From positions 1 to 56,379 of the forward strand of contig JAUYOH010000013.1 in NCBI GenBank assembly GCA_030695925.1: a DNA stretch of 56,379 nucleotides, written 5' to 3'. Below, piece by piece: positions 16,896 to 25,104 of this stretch. The first letter of the stretch is position 1; every line of letters begins with the position of its first letter. The notes under the pieces are model-generated. The model had not been told where the DNA came from and made no database searches. It saw only the letters and a list, made by a program, of their open reading frames with translations. The stretch comes from Candidatus Omnitrophota bacterium (GTDB lineage: Bacteria; Omnitrophota; Gorgyraeia; Pluralincolimonadales; Pluralincolimonadaceae). Made by a program: the position numbers and the translations under genes.

Positions 16896-17834
16896 ATGAA
16901 TATCAAGGAATTAAAAGCGGGTCAACCCGTAGAAACAGCGTATCTTCTCAAGAAGAAAGAAGCGCTTAAGACAAAAGAAGGCAAGCTCTACTTAAGGCTT
17001 GTCTTCGCCGACAAGACTGGCGAGATAGAAGGCCGGATGTGGGACAACACCGAGACCGTCAACGGCGCGATTGACAGCGGCGCTGTCGTGGTCGTAAGCG
17101 GCACCGTCGATGTCTGGAAGAACGACAAGCAGATAAAAGTGGACGGTTTAAGGGCCGCCTCAGAGAAAGAATACAAGCCCACGGACCTGATACGTGCCGT
17201 CGAGAACCCCGAAGAATTGTTTAAAAAAGTAAATTCCTACCTCGGCGGGATATCCGATAAGCACCTCTCCATTTTAGCAGATAGATTCCTGGAAGATACT
17301 GACCTTATGTCGCGCTTCAAGAAGTCGCCCGGCGCATCCAGCTGGCATAACGCCTATATCGGCGGCCTCCTCGAGCATACTTACGAAGTGATGTATATAT
17401 CCGAGAGGGTATGCGAGCTATACCCGCAGGCCGACAAAGACCTTGTCCTTATCGGCGCTTTTGTTCACGATATAGGAAAGGTCATTGAGCTGGACCCGAA
17501 CACATTACAGTACACGCTCGACGGCGGGTTGATAGGTCATCTTACGCTGGGATTTGATATATTGTCCAAGAAGATCTCCGGGATAAAGGATTTCCCTAAG
17601 GACCTCGAATTAAAACTCAAGCACATAATATTAAGCCATCACGGCGAATACGAGCAGCAGTCGCCGGTATTGCCGAAGACATTAGAAGCGACGATCGTCT
17701 ATCAGGCCGATGAGCTCACCTCGCAGGCGAATGCGGTGAAGGAACTCATAGAAGCGCAGTCCGGCGGCGATAAGGAATGGTCTAATTTCGTCGGGATCAA
17801 AAGCAGAAAGTACCTCCTCAAGAAACAGAAGTGA
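16896..17834 (+). CDS. yhaM: YhaM-like 3'-5' exoribonuclease (OB-fold plus HD domain)
   Basis: A 312-residue protein with an N-terminal OB-fold nucleic-acid-binding domain (about 10-95, including GEIEGRMWDN and GTVDVWKNDKQIKVDG) and an HD phosphohydrolase domain (about 150-290) with HNAYIGGLLEHTYEV, FVHDIGK and LSHHGEYE metal-site residues. This architecture is that of the YhaM/CBF1 family. The length matches. It starts 21 bp after the small secreted gene and precedes a helicase-nuclease, so nucleic-acid turnover is a shared theme. Confidence 0.85.
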   Translation: MNIKELKAGQPVETAYLLKKKEALKTKEGKLYLRLVFADKTGEIEGRMWDNTETVNGAIDSGAVVVVSGTVDVWKNDKQIKVDGLRAASEKEYKPTDLIRAVENPEELFKKVNSYLGGISDKHLSILADRFLEDTDLMSRFKKSPGASSWHNAYIGGLLEHTYEVMYISERVCELYPQADKDLVLIGAFVHDIGKVIELDPNTLQYTLDGGLIGHLTLGFDILSKKISGIKDFPKDLELKLKHIILSHHGEYEQQSPVLPKTLEATIVYQADELTSQANAVKELIEAQSGGDKEWSNFVGIKSRKYLLKKQK

Positions 17835-17842
17835 CGAATGTC

Positions 17843-17862
17843 ATCCCCGCGAAAGCGGGGAT
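17843..17862. repeat. GAAA-loop palindromic repeat, family 2
   Basis: ATCCCCGC-GAAA-GCGGGGAT, a perfect 8-bp stem with a GAAA tetraloop, preceded by GTC. It fills the gap between the YhaM-like gene and the helicase start, where a ribosome-binding site would be expected. Confidence 0.75.
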
Positions 17863-17873
17863 CCAAATAGTAT

Positions 17874-20800
17874 ATGGACGCATACCAGAAATATTACGAC
17901 AAACTTAATTCCAAGCAAAAAGAAGCGGTTGATTGCATCAACGGGCCGCTTCTTGTGCTGGCAGGCCCGGGCACGGGCAAGACCGAGCTTTTGTCAGTCC
18001 GCGCGGCTAATATAATCCAGCAGAAGAAAGCCAAGCCCGAAAACATCCTCATACTGACATTCACCAATGCCGCCGCCAAGGCGATGAAAGAGCGCCTCGT
18101 AAAGATCCTCGGCCCGCAGGCCTACAGCATCGAGACAGCCACATTCCACAGTTTTTCCAATTCCATCATCCTCGAATCCGAGGAGGCCGCCGACTATATA
18201 CAGGAACGCCAACTGATAACCGAAGTCGAGCGGATAAAAGTCCTCGAATATATTCTTAACCGCACCCAAGGCGTAGACGCCATCAGGTCGGTAAAATCGC
18301 CCTATTTCTACCGCAAGGCTATCCAGCAGAAAATAAACGAACTCAAGCGCGAGGGTATCAATTCCAAAGATTTTGAAGAAGCCATGGCCAAGGTGAAGCC
18401 CGACGGCGTGTATATCGAGGAGAAACACATCCCGAAACTCAAGGCCTTCGCCACCGTCTATAAATTATACGAGGAATATAAGAGCGGCAAAAACCCTGAT
18501 CTTTTCGACGAACGCGGCCGCTACGATTTCGACGATATGATCATTATCGCCATCGAGGCGCTCAGGAGCGAGCCCGAACTCAAGCGCGCCATGAAGGAAC
18601 AATATGCCTATGTCATGGTAGACGAATTCCAGGACACTAACGGCGCCCAGCTGGGTCTCCTTTTCGAGCTCGTGGACGGTAAAAACCCAGATCTATGCTG
18701 TGTGGGCGATGACGACCAGTCGATCTACCGGTTCCAGGGCGCGTCGTCCGGCAATTTCAAGTTACTAAAAAAGAGGTTTCCCGCGACAAAAGAGATCTCC
18801 CTCGAAAAGAACTACCGCTCGACGAAAGAGATAATAACGCTTTCCGAAAAGATAATAAGCGCACTGCCTGAAAAAGAACGTGTCCGCGCAAAAGGGCTCT
18901 CTCCGGAAAAGGACTATAAGAAAAAGGCGATAGAATTTCATAAGTTCACGACAGAGCCGGAAGAACTCCTGTTCATGACAGAGAGGATAAGATCGCTCAA
19001 AGGCGTCCCGCTTGAAGAGGTCGCGGTGCTTTTGCGAAAGAGGGAGCATGTCCTTGCCGTCGTGGACGCCTTCCTGCGCGCCGGCATCCCGTACGCCACC
19101 GACGGCAAAGAGAATATCGCCGGCGAAAAACGCGTCCGCCAGATGCTCGATGTCCTGAATTTTGCGAACATCACGGACCCTTCCGCCTATGCGGCAAAAG
19201 ACGCCTATCTTTACAGGGTCCTCACGGCAGATTACATGCGCATCCCTATGGCCGATGTCCTCGCGTTTATCGCGTCGGTCAATTCGAAAAAGAGGGCGCA
19301 GAAGAAGGAAGGCATATTCGGCGAGACCACGCTCGTCTCGGAATTTATGAATATTTATGAAAATTCCCCTCACCTTAATCCTCTCCCCAGAGGGGAGAGG
19401 AAAAGAGATTTCAAGCCCTCTCCCCAGAGGGGAGAGGGAAAGGGTGAGGGGGCTATGTGCCATGCCGCATTCGCTTTGACAACCCTCCTCGAGGACACCG
19501 CCGCAAAACCCGTTCACGCGATACTTATGCGATACATCAAAGAGGCCGGGATGTTTAAGTTCATCCTCGAGAAATACGATAAAGACGACCTCCTGCGCAT
19601 CCGCGACCTGCGCGCCCTGACCTCGTTTATAAATATGGTCAAGAACTCCGACCTCGCGCAGCCGGGGATGACGCTTTCCGAATTCATGGACGATATAGAG
19701 ATAAAAGAGAGCCATAATATTGCCTTAGAGGGCGACCTTGTCACCGCCACCCAGGAGGGCGTCCGCATATTCACCGCCCATGGCTCAAAAGGTATGGAGT
19801 TCAATACGGTCTTTATCCCGTTCTGCCTGCAGGATAAGAACTGGCCGATGAAGCCGCGGGCCGACCTCTTGCCGCTTCCCCCGGAAATATTCAAAGGCAA
19901 AGAGAGGGTGACCGACAAAGACGTACTCAAACAGCTCGACTATTACGATGAGACGCGGCTCTTTTATGTCGCCTCGACTCGCGCAAAGGCAGACCTTATC
20001 TACACCGCCAGCCCTGTCGATGACCAGAAAGAGGTCACCAGTTCATATATCGGAAGGGCAGGGATCGAAAGCGCCGGAGGAAGCCCGCAGGAAGAAAAAG
20101 TAATGCGTGATTTTATGAAAGTCCCGGACTCGGAAGACCCGTTCATCGGCACGGAAAAGGTCCTGAAGGATCTCGTCGCCGGCCTAACGCTTAATCCGAC
20201 CAGCCTGAATAATTACATCGATTGCCCTCGTAAATATCTTTATGACGACGTGCTCATGCTGCCCGGCGCGAAGAATTTCAACCTGACCTTCGGAAGCTGC
20301 GTCCATAAGGCGCTCGAAGATACCTATGACCATTTCATGAAGAAGAGCAAGTTCCCGGATTTCAAGTTTTTCAAGGAATCGTTCACCCGCGAGCTGGAGG
20401 GAGAAGGCGTCGAAAGCTCGATAAAATCGCTCTGCATGATCGGTATCGAGGGCGTAAATAAATGGTTCGACCGGGAATCAAAAGCGCCCGTAAAACCCAT
20501 CGGCCTTGAGGAGAAGCTCATGGCCACGCTTGACGACGACCTTGTCTTTACGGGTAAATACGACAAGACAGAGATTGTAAGCGAAAAAGAAAAGTCGGTG
20601 CGCGTCGTGGATTACAAGACGGGAAAGCCCGACGACCACGTGAAAGATATCCTGAAATCCCTAGAAGAAGAGACAGGGATTGCAAGCGACGAATGCGACG
20701 GTTACTTAAGGCAATTGATCTCATATAAATTACTTTTTGAACGTGACAAACGCCGGAAAAAGGGTTATAAAGTAAAGAAAGGCAAGCTTGTCTTTGTGGA

Positions 20801-21017
20801 GCCGGCGAAGGGAACTACCATATACGCCGGCCTCAAGCAGGGGGAATTCAGGGATCTGGATGTGGACCTTACCGACGAGATGGTCGCGGAGCTGGAGTCG
20901 GCTATAAAGGATATATGGAGCCGCATAAAGAAATTTGAGTTCGATAAATTGCCCGAGCGCGTTGATGACTTTAAGAAGTGCAAGGGCTGCGATTTCGACG
21001 ATATATGTTGGGGTTAA
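17874..21017 (+). CDS. UvrD/AddA-like superfamily 1 helicase fused to Fe-S PD-(D/E)xK nuclease
   Basis: DNA helicase-nuclease of 1047 residues, likely in recombination repair. Helicase motifs: Q motif LNSKQKEAV, Walker A GPGTGKTE (about 27-34), Walker B VDEFQDTNGAQ, GDDDQSIYRFQGA, EKNYRSTKEI, TAHGSKGMEFNTVFIP and LFYVASTRAKADLI. The C-terminus (about 780-1047) is a Cas4/AddB-like nuclease: LNNYIDCPRKYLY, FGSCVHKALE, VVDYKTGKP, QLISYKLLFE and final KCKGCDFDDICW, whose cysteines with the earlier one can form a [4Fe-4S] staple. About 30 residues near 498-529 (PHLNPLPRGERK and similar) are encoded by an inserted palindromic repeat. There is no clear RBS; a hairpin precedes the ATG. Confidence 0.9.
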   Translation: MDAYQKYYDKLNSKQKEAVDCINGPLLVLAGPGTGKTELLSVRAANIIQQKKAKPENILILTFTNAAAKAMKERLVKILGPQAYSIETATFHSFSNSIILESEEAADYIQERQLITEVERIKVLEYILNRTQGVDAIRSVKSPYFYRKAIQQKINELKREGINSKDFEEAMAKVKPDGVYIEEKHIPKLKAFATVYKLYEEYKSGKNPDLFDERGRYDFDDMIIIAIEALRSEPELKRAMKEQYAYVMVDEFQDTNGAQLGLLFELVDGKNPDLCCVGDDDQSIYRFQGASSGNFKLLKKRFPATKEISLEKNYRSTKEIITLSEKIISALPEKERVRAKGLSPEKDYKKKAIEFHKFTTEPEELLFMTERIRSLKGVPLEEVAVLLRKREHVLAVVDAFLRAGIPYATDGKENIAGEKRVRQMLDVLNFANITDPSAYAAKDAYLYRVLTADYMRIPMADVLAFIASVNSKKRAQKKEGIFGETTLVSEFMNIYENSPHLNPLPRGERKRDFKPSPQRGEGKGEGAMCHAAFALTTLLEDTAAKPVHAILMRYIKEAGMFKFILEKYDKDDLLRIRDLRALTSFINMVKNSDLAQPGMTLSEFMDDIEIKESHNIALEGDLVTATQEGVRIFTAHGSKGMEFNTVFIPFCLQDKNWPMKPRADLLPLPPEIFKGKERVTDKDVLKQLDYYDETRLFYVASTRAKADLIYTASPVDDQKEVTSSYIGRAGIESAGGSPQEEKVMRDFMKVPDSEDPFIGTEKVLKDLVAGLTLNPTSLNNYIDCPRKYLYDDVLMLPGAKNFNLTFGSCVHKALEDTYDHFMKKSKFPDFKFFKESFTRELEGEGVESSIKSLCMIGIEGVNKWFDRESKAPVKPIGLEEKLMATLDDDLVFTGKYDKTEIVSEKEKSVRVVDYKTGKPDDHVKDILKSLEEETGIASDECDGYLRQLISYKLLFERDKRRKKGYKVKKGKLVFVEPAKGTTIYAGLKQGEFRDLDVDLTDEMVAELESAIKDIWSRIKKFEFDKLPERVDDFKKCKGCDFDDICWG
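19366..19452. repeat. Family 1 palindromic repeat inserted in frame inside helicase gene
   Basis: Outer arms CCCCTCACC and GGTGAGGGG enclose two hairpins, CCTCTCCCC-AGA-GGGGAGAGG (19380-19400) and CCCTCTCCCC-AGA-GGGGAGAGGG (19416-19438). The insertion keeps the reading frame open and adds about 30 charged residues. It is a more complex version of the elements at 1, 23933, 31488 and 46804. Confidence 0.85.
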
Positions 21018-21029
21018 GCAGGAGGGCAG

Positions 21030-21419
21030 ATGTATCACGTTGACATAACAAACAGCGGCGATCATACATTCAAAGCGAAGACACAAAGCGGCGACGAGTT
21101 GACTATCAGCGCGAAGACTGAAGGAATAAATCCGCTTACTACGCTTTTGGCCGGCCTCGGCAGCTGTATAGGAGTGTATCTGCGCCGTTTTATAGAAGGC
21201 ACGAAATTACCCATAAGAGATTTCAGCATAACGCTTGACGCGGAACTAGTAAAAGAATCACCGATGCGCTTTAAGGAGATAAACGTCTCTGTCGACTTAA
21301 AAGGCGCGCGACTGGATGAAGGCAAGAAGAGAGCGATGCTGGAATTTATACATAATTGCCCGGCGTATAACACGTTAAAACACAACCCTGTGATAAACAT
21401 AAACTTAAAGGAGGCATAA
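21030..21419 (+). CDS. OsmC-family peroxiredoxin-like protein
   Basis: A 129-residue protein with the OsmC/YhfA fold: INPLTTLLAGLGSCIGVYL with the first redox cysteine and FIHNCPAYNTL with the second. OsmC proteins reduce organic hydroperoxides with these two cysteines. CAGGAGGG precedes ATG 21030; the GH3 gene follows 3 bp after the stop, behind an AAAGGAGG. It fits the several oxygen-defence genes here. Confidence 0.88.
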   Translation: MYHVDITNSGDHTFKAKTQSGDELTISAKTEGINPLTTLLAGLGSCIGVYLRRFIEGTKLPIRDFSITLDAELVKESPMRFKEINVSVDLKGARLDEGKKRAMLEFIHNCPAYNTLKHNPVININLKEA

Positions 21420-21422
21420 CAA

Positions 21423-23924
21423 ATGGATTTCAAACGGGTTATAGCAGCATGCGTGATTATTATTCTGCTACCTTTCTCGGTCTGCCGCGCGGATCCGGCG
21501 ACAGAGAAGAGCATAAATGATTTAATAAGCCAAATGACCTTGGAAGAAAAGGTCAAACTTCTCGCCGGAAAAGAGATGGATACTTTTCCCATCGACCGGC
21601 TCGGCATCCCGGCTCTAAAGATGACCGATGGCCCGGTCGGTATGAGGTTTGGGCACGCTACCGCTTTTCCGTCCTCTGTATCTATGGCTGCCAGCTGGGA
21701 CACCGATCTGTTAAAAAAGATCGGCTGGGCGCTTGCCAGAGAGGCAAAAGGAAAAGGAAGGGATATGCTTCTGGGCCCCTGCATAAATATACACAGGGTC
21801 CCGATGGGGGGAAGGAACTTTGAGAGTTTCGGCGAGGACCCGTATCTTGCCGGCAGGATGTCGGTCGCCTATATCAAAGGAGTGCAGGACGAGAAGGTCA
21901 TCGCCACCGTAAAGCACTACGCCGTCAATAATCAGGAGTGGGAGCGGGGCTCGATAAATGTCATAGTCGACGAAAGGACCTTAAGGGAGATCTATCTTCC
22001 CGCTTTCGAGGCCTCGATAAAAGAGGGCGGCGCGTGGTCTATTATGGCCGCTTATAATAAGGTAAACGGGTTTCATTGCACCGAGAATAACCATCTCGTA
22101 AACGAGATCCTTAAGAATGAGTGGGGCTTCAAGGGATTTATGGTCTCGGACTGGGGTGCGACACACTCCACGGTAAACTGCGCCAATTACGGGCTTGACG
22201 TCGAGATGCCCGGTATAGAATTTTTCAACCAAAAACTGGTCGCCGCGGTAAAGAACGGCGAGGTGAAAGAATCCGTTATCGACGATAAAGTAAGGCGCGT
22301 ATTAAGAGCGATGTTCTTTGCCGACCTCTTTGATAAAAACTCGGCACCGGATTCAGGGGAAGTCAATACTCCGGCGATCAAAGAGGTAGCCCTGCAAGGC
22401 GCAAGAGAGGGCATCGTCCTTCTTAAGAATGAGAAAAACATATTACCCATAGACATCACCAAAATAAAATCAATCGCGGTTATAGGCCCCAACGCAGCGG
22501 TCGCCCGCACCGGAGGCGGCGGAAGTTCGGACGTATCGCCATTTTATTCCATAAGCCCGCTGGACGGCCTTAAGGACCGGCTCGGCAATAAAATAGAGAT
22601 CAATTATTCATTGGGATGCAAATTTGACGACGAGATCTCTCCCATACCCTCATCGGCCCTCTTTACCACGTATAACGGCGAAAAGGTAAACGGCCTTCTC
22701 GGTGAGTATTTCAATAGTATAGACCTGAAAGGCGAACCGGTTTTAAAAAGGGTGGATAAGCAGATCAGCTTTGACTGGCAGGAGAGGGCTCCGGGTTCGG
22801 GCTTGGGCACGGATAACTTTTCTGTCAGATGGACGGGTAAACTTGTCCCTTCCGTGACCCGCGAGATGGACCTTATCGCGATGAGCGATGACGGTATGCG
22901 TATCTGGCTCGACGGAAAATTGCTGCTTGACGACTGGAAGGACCACGCGGCGGAGATGAAGAAGATACCGCTTAAGGTCGAGGCAGGTAAGCAATATGAC
23001 CTGCGCGTCGAATATTACGAAAGAGGCGGCGGCGCGGTAGCGCGGCTCGGGTGGGACAGCCCGAAGGAGCTTATCGATGAGGCGGTGGCCATCGCCAAAA
23101 AATCAGACTTGGCCATCATATTCGGCGGGTTTAATAATAAGATCGAGAGCGAGGGTTTTGACAGGGCGAATATGGACCTGCCCGATAACCAGAATGCCCT
23201 CATAGAGAAGGTTGCCGCCGCGAATAAGAATACTATAATCGTCCTGAATACCGGCGCACCTGTCGCGATGAGCAAGTGGATAGATAAAATCCCGGCTGTC
23301 GTCGAGGCATGGTATCCCGGGCAGGAGTGCGGGAACGCGATAGCCGATGTCCTCCTCGGGAATTATAACCCGGGCGGAAAACTCCCGACTACTTTTCCCG
23401 TGAAATGGGAGGACTGCCCCGCGTACGGAAATTTCCCCGGAGGTAACGGACAGGTGACTTACGCGGAAGGGATATTCGTCGGATACCGGTATTTTGACAC
23501 CAAGAACGTCAAGGTCTTGTTCCCGTTCGGCCACGGGTTATCCTATACGACTTTTGCCTACAGCAATATAAAGATAACGCCGAACACTCTCCCGGGCGAT
23601 GGTTTTGTCGTCGATGTCAGCGCCGATATAAAGAATACGGGTACAAGAGAAGGCGCTGAAGTCGCCCAACTTTACGTAAGCGACAAAGAGGCGAGTGTGG
23701 CGCGGCCCCTTAAGGAATTAAAGGGCTTCCAGCGCGTCGTCCTTAAACCCGGCGAGACGAAGACCGTGAATTTCCGGCTTGATAAAAGGGCAATGGCCTT
23801 CTATGATGTGAACAAGAAGGACTGGGTCGCCGAACCCGGTGAGTTTGAGGTCCTTATCGGCAGTTCTTCCCAAGACATCCGCCTCAAAGGCAATTTTATT
23901 CTTGAAAAAGGGAAGATGATGTAA
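21423..23924 (+). CDS. Secreted GH3 beta-glycosidase with inserted PA14 domain
   Basis: Glycoside hydrolase of 833 residues with a signal peptide (cleavage near CRADP). The N-terminal GH3 barrel carries the nucleophile D243 in MVSDWGATH. The second GH3 domain is interrupted by a PA14 domain (about 425-545: GLLGEYFNS, DNFSVRWTG, MSDDGMRIWLDG), as in beta-glucosidases where PA14 shapes the sugar pocket. The C-terminal fibronectin III-like domain has LYVSDKEASVARPLKELKGF. It releases glucose or similar units from beta-glycosides in the periplasm or outside. Substrate linkage cannot be fixed from sequence; a GH94 and a GH144-like gene elsewhere in the window suggest beta-glucans. Confidence 0.93.
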   Translation: MDFKRVIAACVIIILLPFSVCRADPATEKSINDLISQMTLEEKVKLLAGKEMDTFPIDRLGIPALKMTDGPVGMRFGHATAFPSSVSMAASWDTDLLKKIGWALAREAKGKGRDMLLGPCINIHRVPMGGRNFESFGEDPYLAGRMSVAYIKGVQDEKVIATVKHYAVNNQEWERGSINVIVDERTLREIYLPAFEASIKEGGAWSIMAAYNKVNGFHCTENNHLVNEILKNEWGFKGFMVSDWGATHSTVNCANYGLDVEMPGIEFFNQKLVAAVKNGEVKESVIDDKVRRVLRAMFFADLFDKNSAPDSGEVNTPAIKEVALQGAREGIVLLKNEKNILPIDITKIKSIAVIGPNAAVARTGGGGSSDVSPFYSISPLDGLKDRLGNKIEINYSLGCKFDDEISPIPSSALFTTYNGEKVNGLLGEYFNSIDLKGEPVLKRVDKQISFDWQERAPGSGLGTDNFSVRWTGKLVPSVTREMDLIAMSDDGMRIWLDGKLLLDDWKDHAAEMKKIPLKVEAGKQYDLRVEYYERGGGAVARLGWDSPKELIDEAVAIAKKSDLAIIFGGFNNKIESEGFDRANMDLPDNQNALIEKVAAANKNTIIVLNTGAPVAMSKWIDKIPAVVEAWYPGQECGNAIADVLLGNYNPGGKLPTTFPVKWEDCPAYGNFPGGNGQVTYAEGIFVGYRYFDTKNVKVLFPFGHGLSYTTFAYSNIKITPNTLPGDGFVVDVSADIKNTGTREGAEVAQLYVSDKEASVARPLKELKGFQRVVLKPGETKTVNFRLDKRAMAFYDVNKKDWVAEPGEFEVLIGSSSQDIRLKGNFILEKGKMM

Positions 23925-23932
23925 GAGGTATT

Positions 23933-23967
23933 CCTCTCCTCAACGGGGAGAGGGTAGGGTGAGGGGG
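23933..23967. repeat. Family 1 palindromic repeat, partial copy
   Basis: CCTCTCC and GGGGAGAGG arms followed by GGGTGAGGGGG; the left CCCCTCACC arm is missing. It abuts the ATG of the NYN gene at 23969. Confidence 0.75.
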
Positions 23968-23968
23968 C

Positions 23969-24340
23969 ATGCCTATAATCATTGACGGCTGGAACATGGT
24001 CAGGCACGAACACTCCGGTATCGACCACGACGATGCCCTCGCAGGCGCCCAGCACCTGATCTCGATACTTGAGCGCTTTCAAAAGACGCATAGTGACCCG
24101 ATTATACTTGTCTTCGACAGCAAGAATGAATATCTCGATATACCGAACAGGAGCACGGCGAAACTGCATATTGTCGCGGCCCGGAACGCCGATTCTTACA
24201 TAAAGAAACACATCGACAAAGTCCCGCCGCGCCAGCGCCGCAACCTCCGCGTAGTCTCCTCCGACCGCTCGCTGTATTTTTATGCGAAGGATGCGCATGC
24301 AACGCCGATGAAGTGTGAGGAGTTTTGGGGGAAGGTATAG
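23969..24340 (+). CDS. YacP/NYN-domain RNase
   Basis: A 123-residue PIN-like NYN domain protein: IIIDGWNMVRH at the N-terminus with the first catalytic Asp, LVFDSKNEY, ARNADSYIKKHID and VVSSDRSLYFYAK. Such domains (YacP/Rae1) are Mg-dependent endoribonucleases. The ATG directly follows a palindromic repeat and has no strong RBS. It is the last gene with host-like base composition before the AT-rich island. Confidence 0.82.
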   Translation: MPIIIDGWNMVRHEHSGIDHDDALAGAQHLISILERFQKTHSDPIILVFDSKNEYLDIPNRSTAKLHIVAARNADSYIKKHIDKVPPRQRRNLRVVSSDRSLYFYAKDAHATPMKCEEFWGKV

Positions 24341-24364
24341 AAGATGGTTAGAATTACGATAAGC

Positions 24365-24373
24365 TGGTATAAT
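24365..24373 (+). promoter_or_regulatory. Extended -10 promoter of the restriction-modification operon
   Basis: TGGTATAAT, an extended -10 with perfect TATAAT, about 50 bp before the endonuclease start. The -35 is poor. Confidence 0.5.
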
Positions 24374-24423
24374 TGATGGTGTAATATTTTTATAGTAGTA
24401 AATTGAAATAAAGGAGATTTTCA

Positions 24424-25104
24424 ATGAATGAGTCTACGAAAAATGATTTTTTAATTGCGATTAAGAAAACTTTCAATGCTTACAATAAATTCGGTGCAAG
24501 AAGTAACAAAAAATTAATACCAATACACTCTTGGCTTGCTAATGAAGTATTAGAAGGATTAAGCGATGAATACGAAGTTAAAAGTTTGGGTTGCGGTGGC
24601 GAATGTATAATTTCAGGGAAATACTATCCAAAGGTTCTAGATATAACAATTATCCACAAGTTAAAGCCAGTGGTGACGATAAGCTTTAAATTTGTAACAT
24701 CTAATTACGCTCAAAATTCTAATAATTATTTTGAAAACCTATTAGGAGAAACTGCGAATATAAGAAGGACAGGATTTGGATTTACTCATTTTCTTGTATT
24801 GAGAGGGCATACACCTTATTACGACAAAGCAGCAGGTAACAAACGCGGCAAAGAAAAAAGAACAGAAATATTAAGTGAACACCAAATTCAAAAATATGTT
24901 AAACTTTTCAAGGATGTAGATTTCCCTCATAAGCCAGATGTTTTAGGTATGGTAATAATTGATTTTGACGACCAAAATAATCCGTTTTTTACCGATCTAA
25001 AAAAGCTAGGATTATCGGAAGAGATGGCTAAGATATTGGAAGTAGAATTATCAATCGAGACATTTATAAAAAGGGTAATAGCATTATGCAATCTGAAAAG
25101 TTAA
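24424..25104 (+). CDS. Putative type II restriction endonuclease
   Basis: A 226-residue protein with a plausible PD-(D/E)xK core: D73 in KVLDITII and S87-F-K89 in VTISFKF, followed by a helix containing ENLLGETANIRR. The strongest evidence is its 19-bp overlap with an N6-adenine methyltransferase, the usual coupling of a restriction-modification pair. I do not recognise a named endonuclease family, so recognition site and cut pattern are unknown. AAAGGAG precedes ATG 24424. Base composition is much richer in A+T than the genes upstream, which suggests acquisition by transfer. Confidence 0.65.
   Translation: MNESTKNDFLIAIKKTFNAYNKFGARSNKKLIPIHSWLANEVLEGLSDEYEVKSLGCGGECIISGKYYPKVLDITIIHKLKPVVTISFKFVTSNYAQNSNNYFENLLGETANIRRTGFGFTHFLVLRGHTPYYDKAAGNKRGKEKRTEILSEHQIQKYVKLFKDVDFPHKPDVLGMVIIDFDDQNNPFFTDLKKLGLSEEMAKILEVELSIETFIKRVIALCNLKS

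Noticed and set aside
19366-19452. CRISPR-like repeats in the helicase gene
   Set aside because: Only two hairpins with palindromic arms and no spacers of regular length; it is a composite of the family 1 element.
18765-19715. Long open frame (316 codons) on the minus strand
   Set aside because: It lies fully opposite the helicase gene, whose motifs are clear, and has no RBS or recognisable domain.
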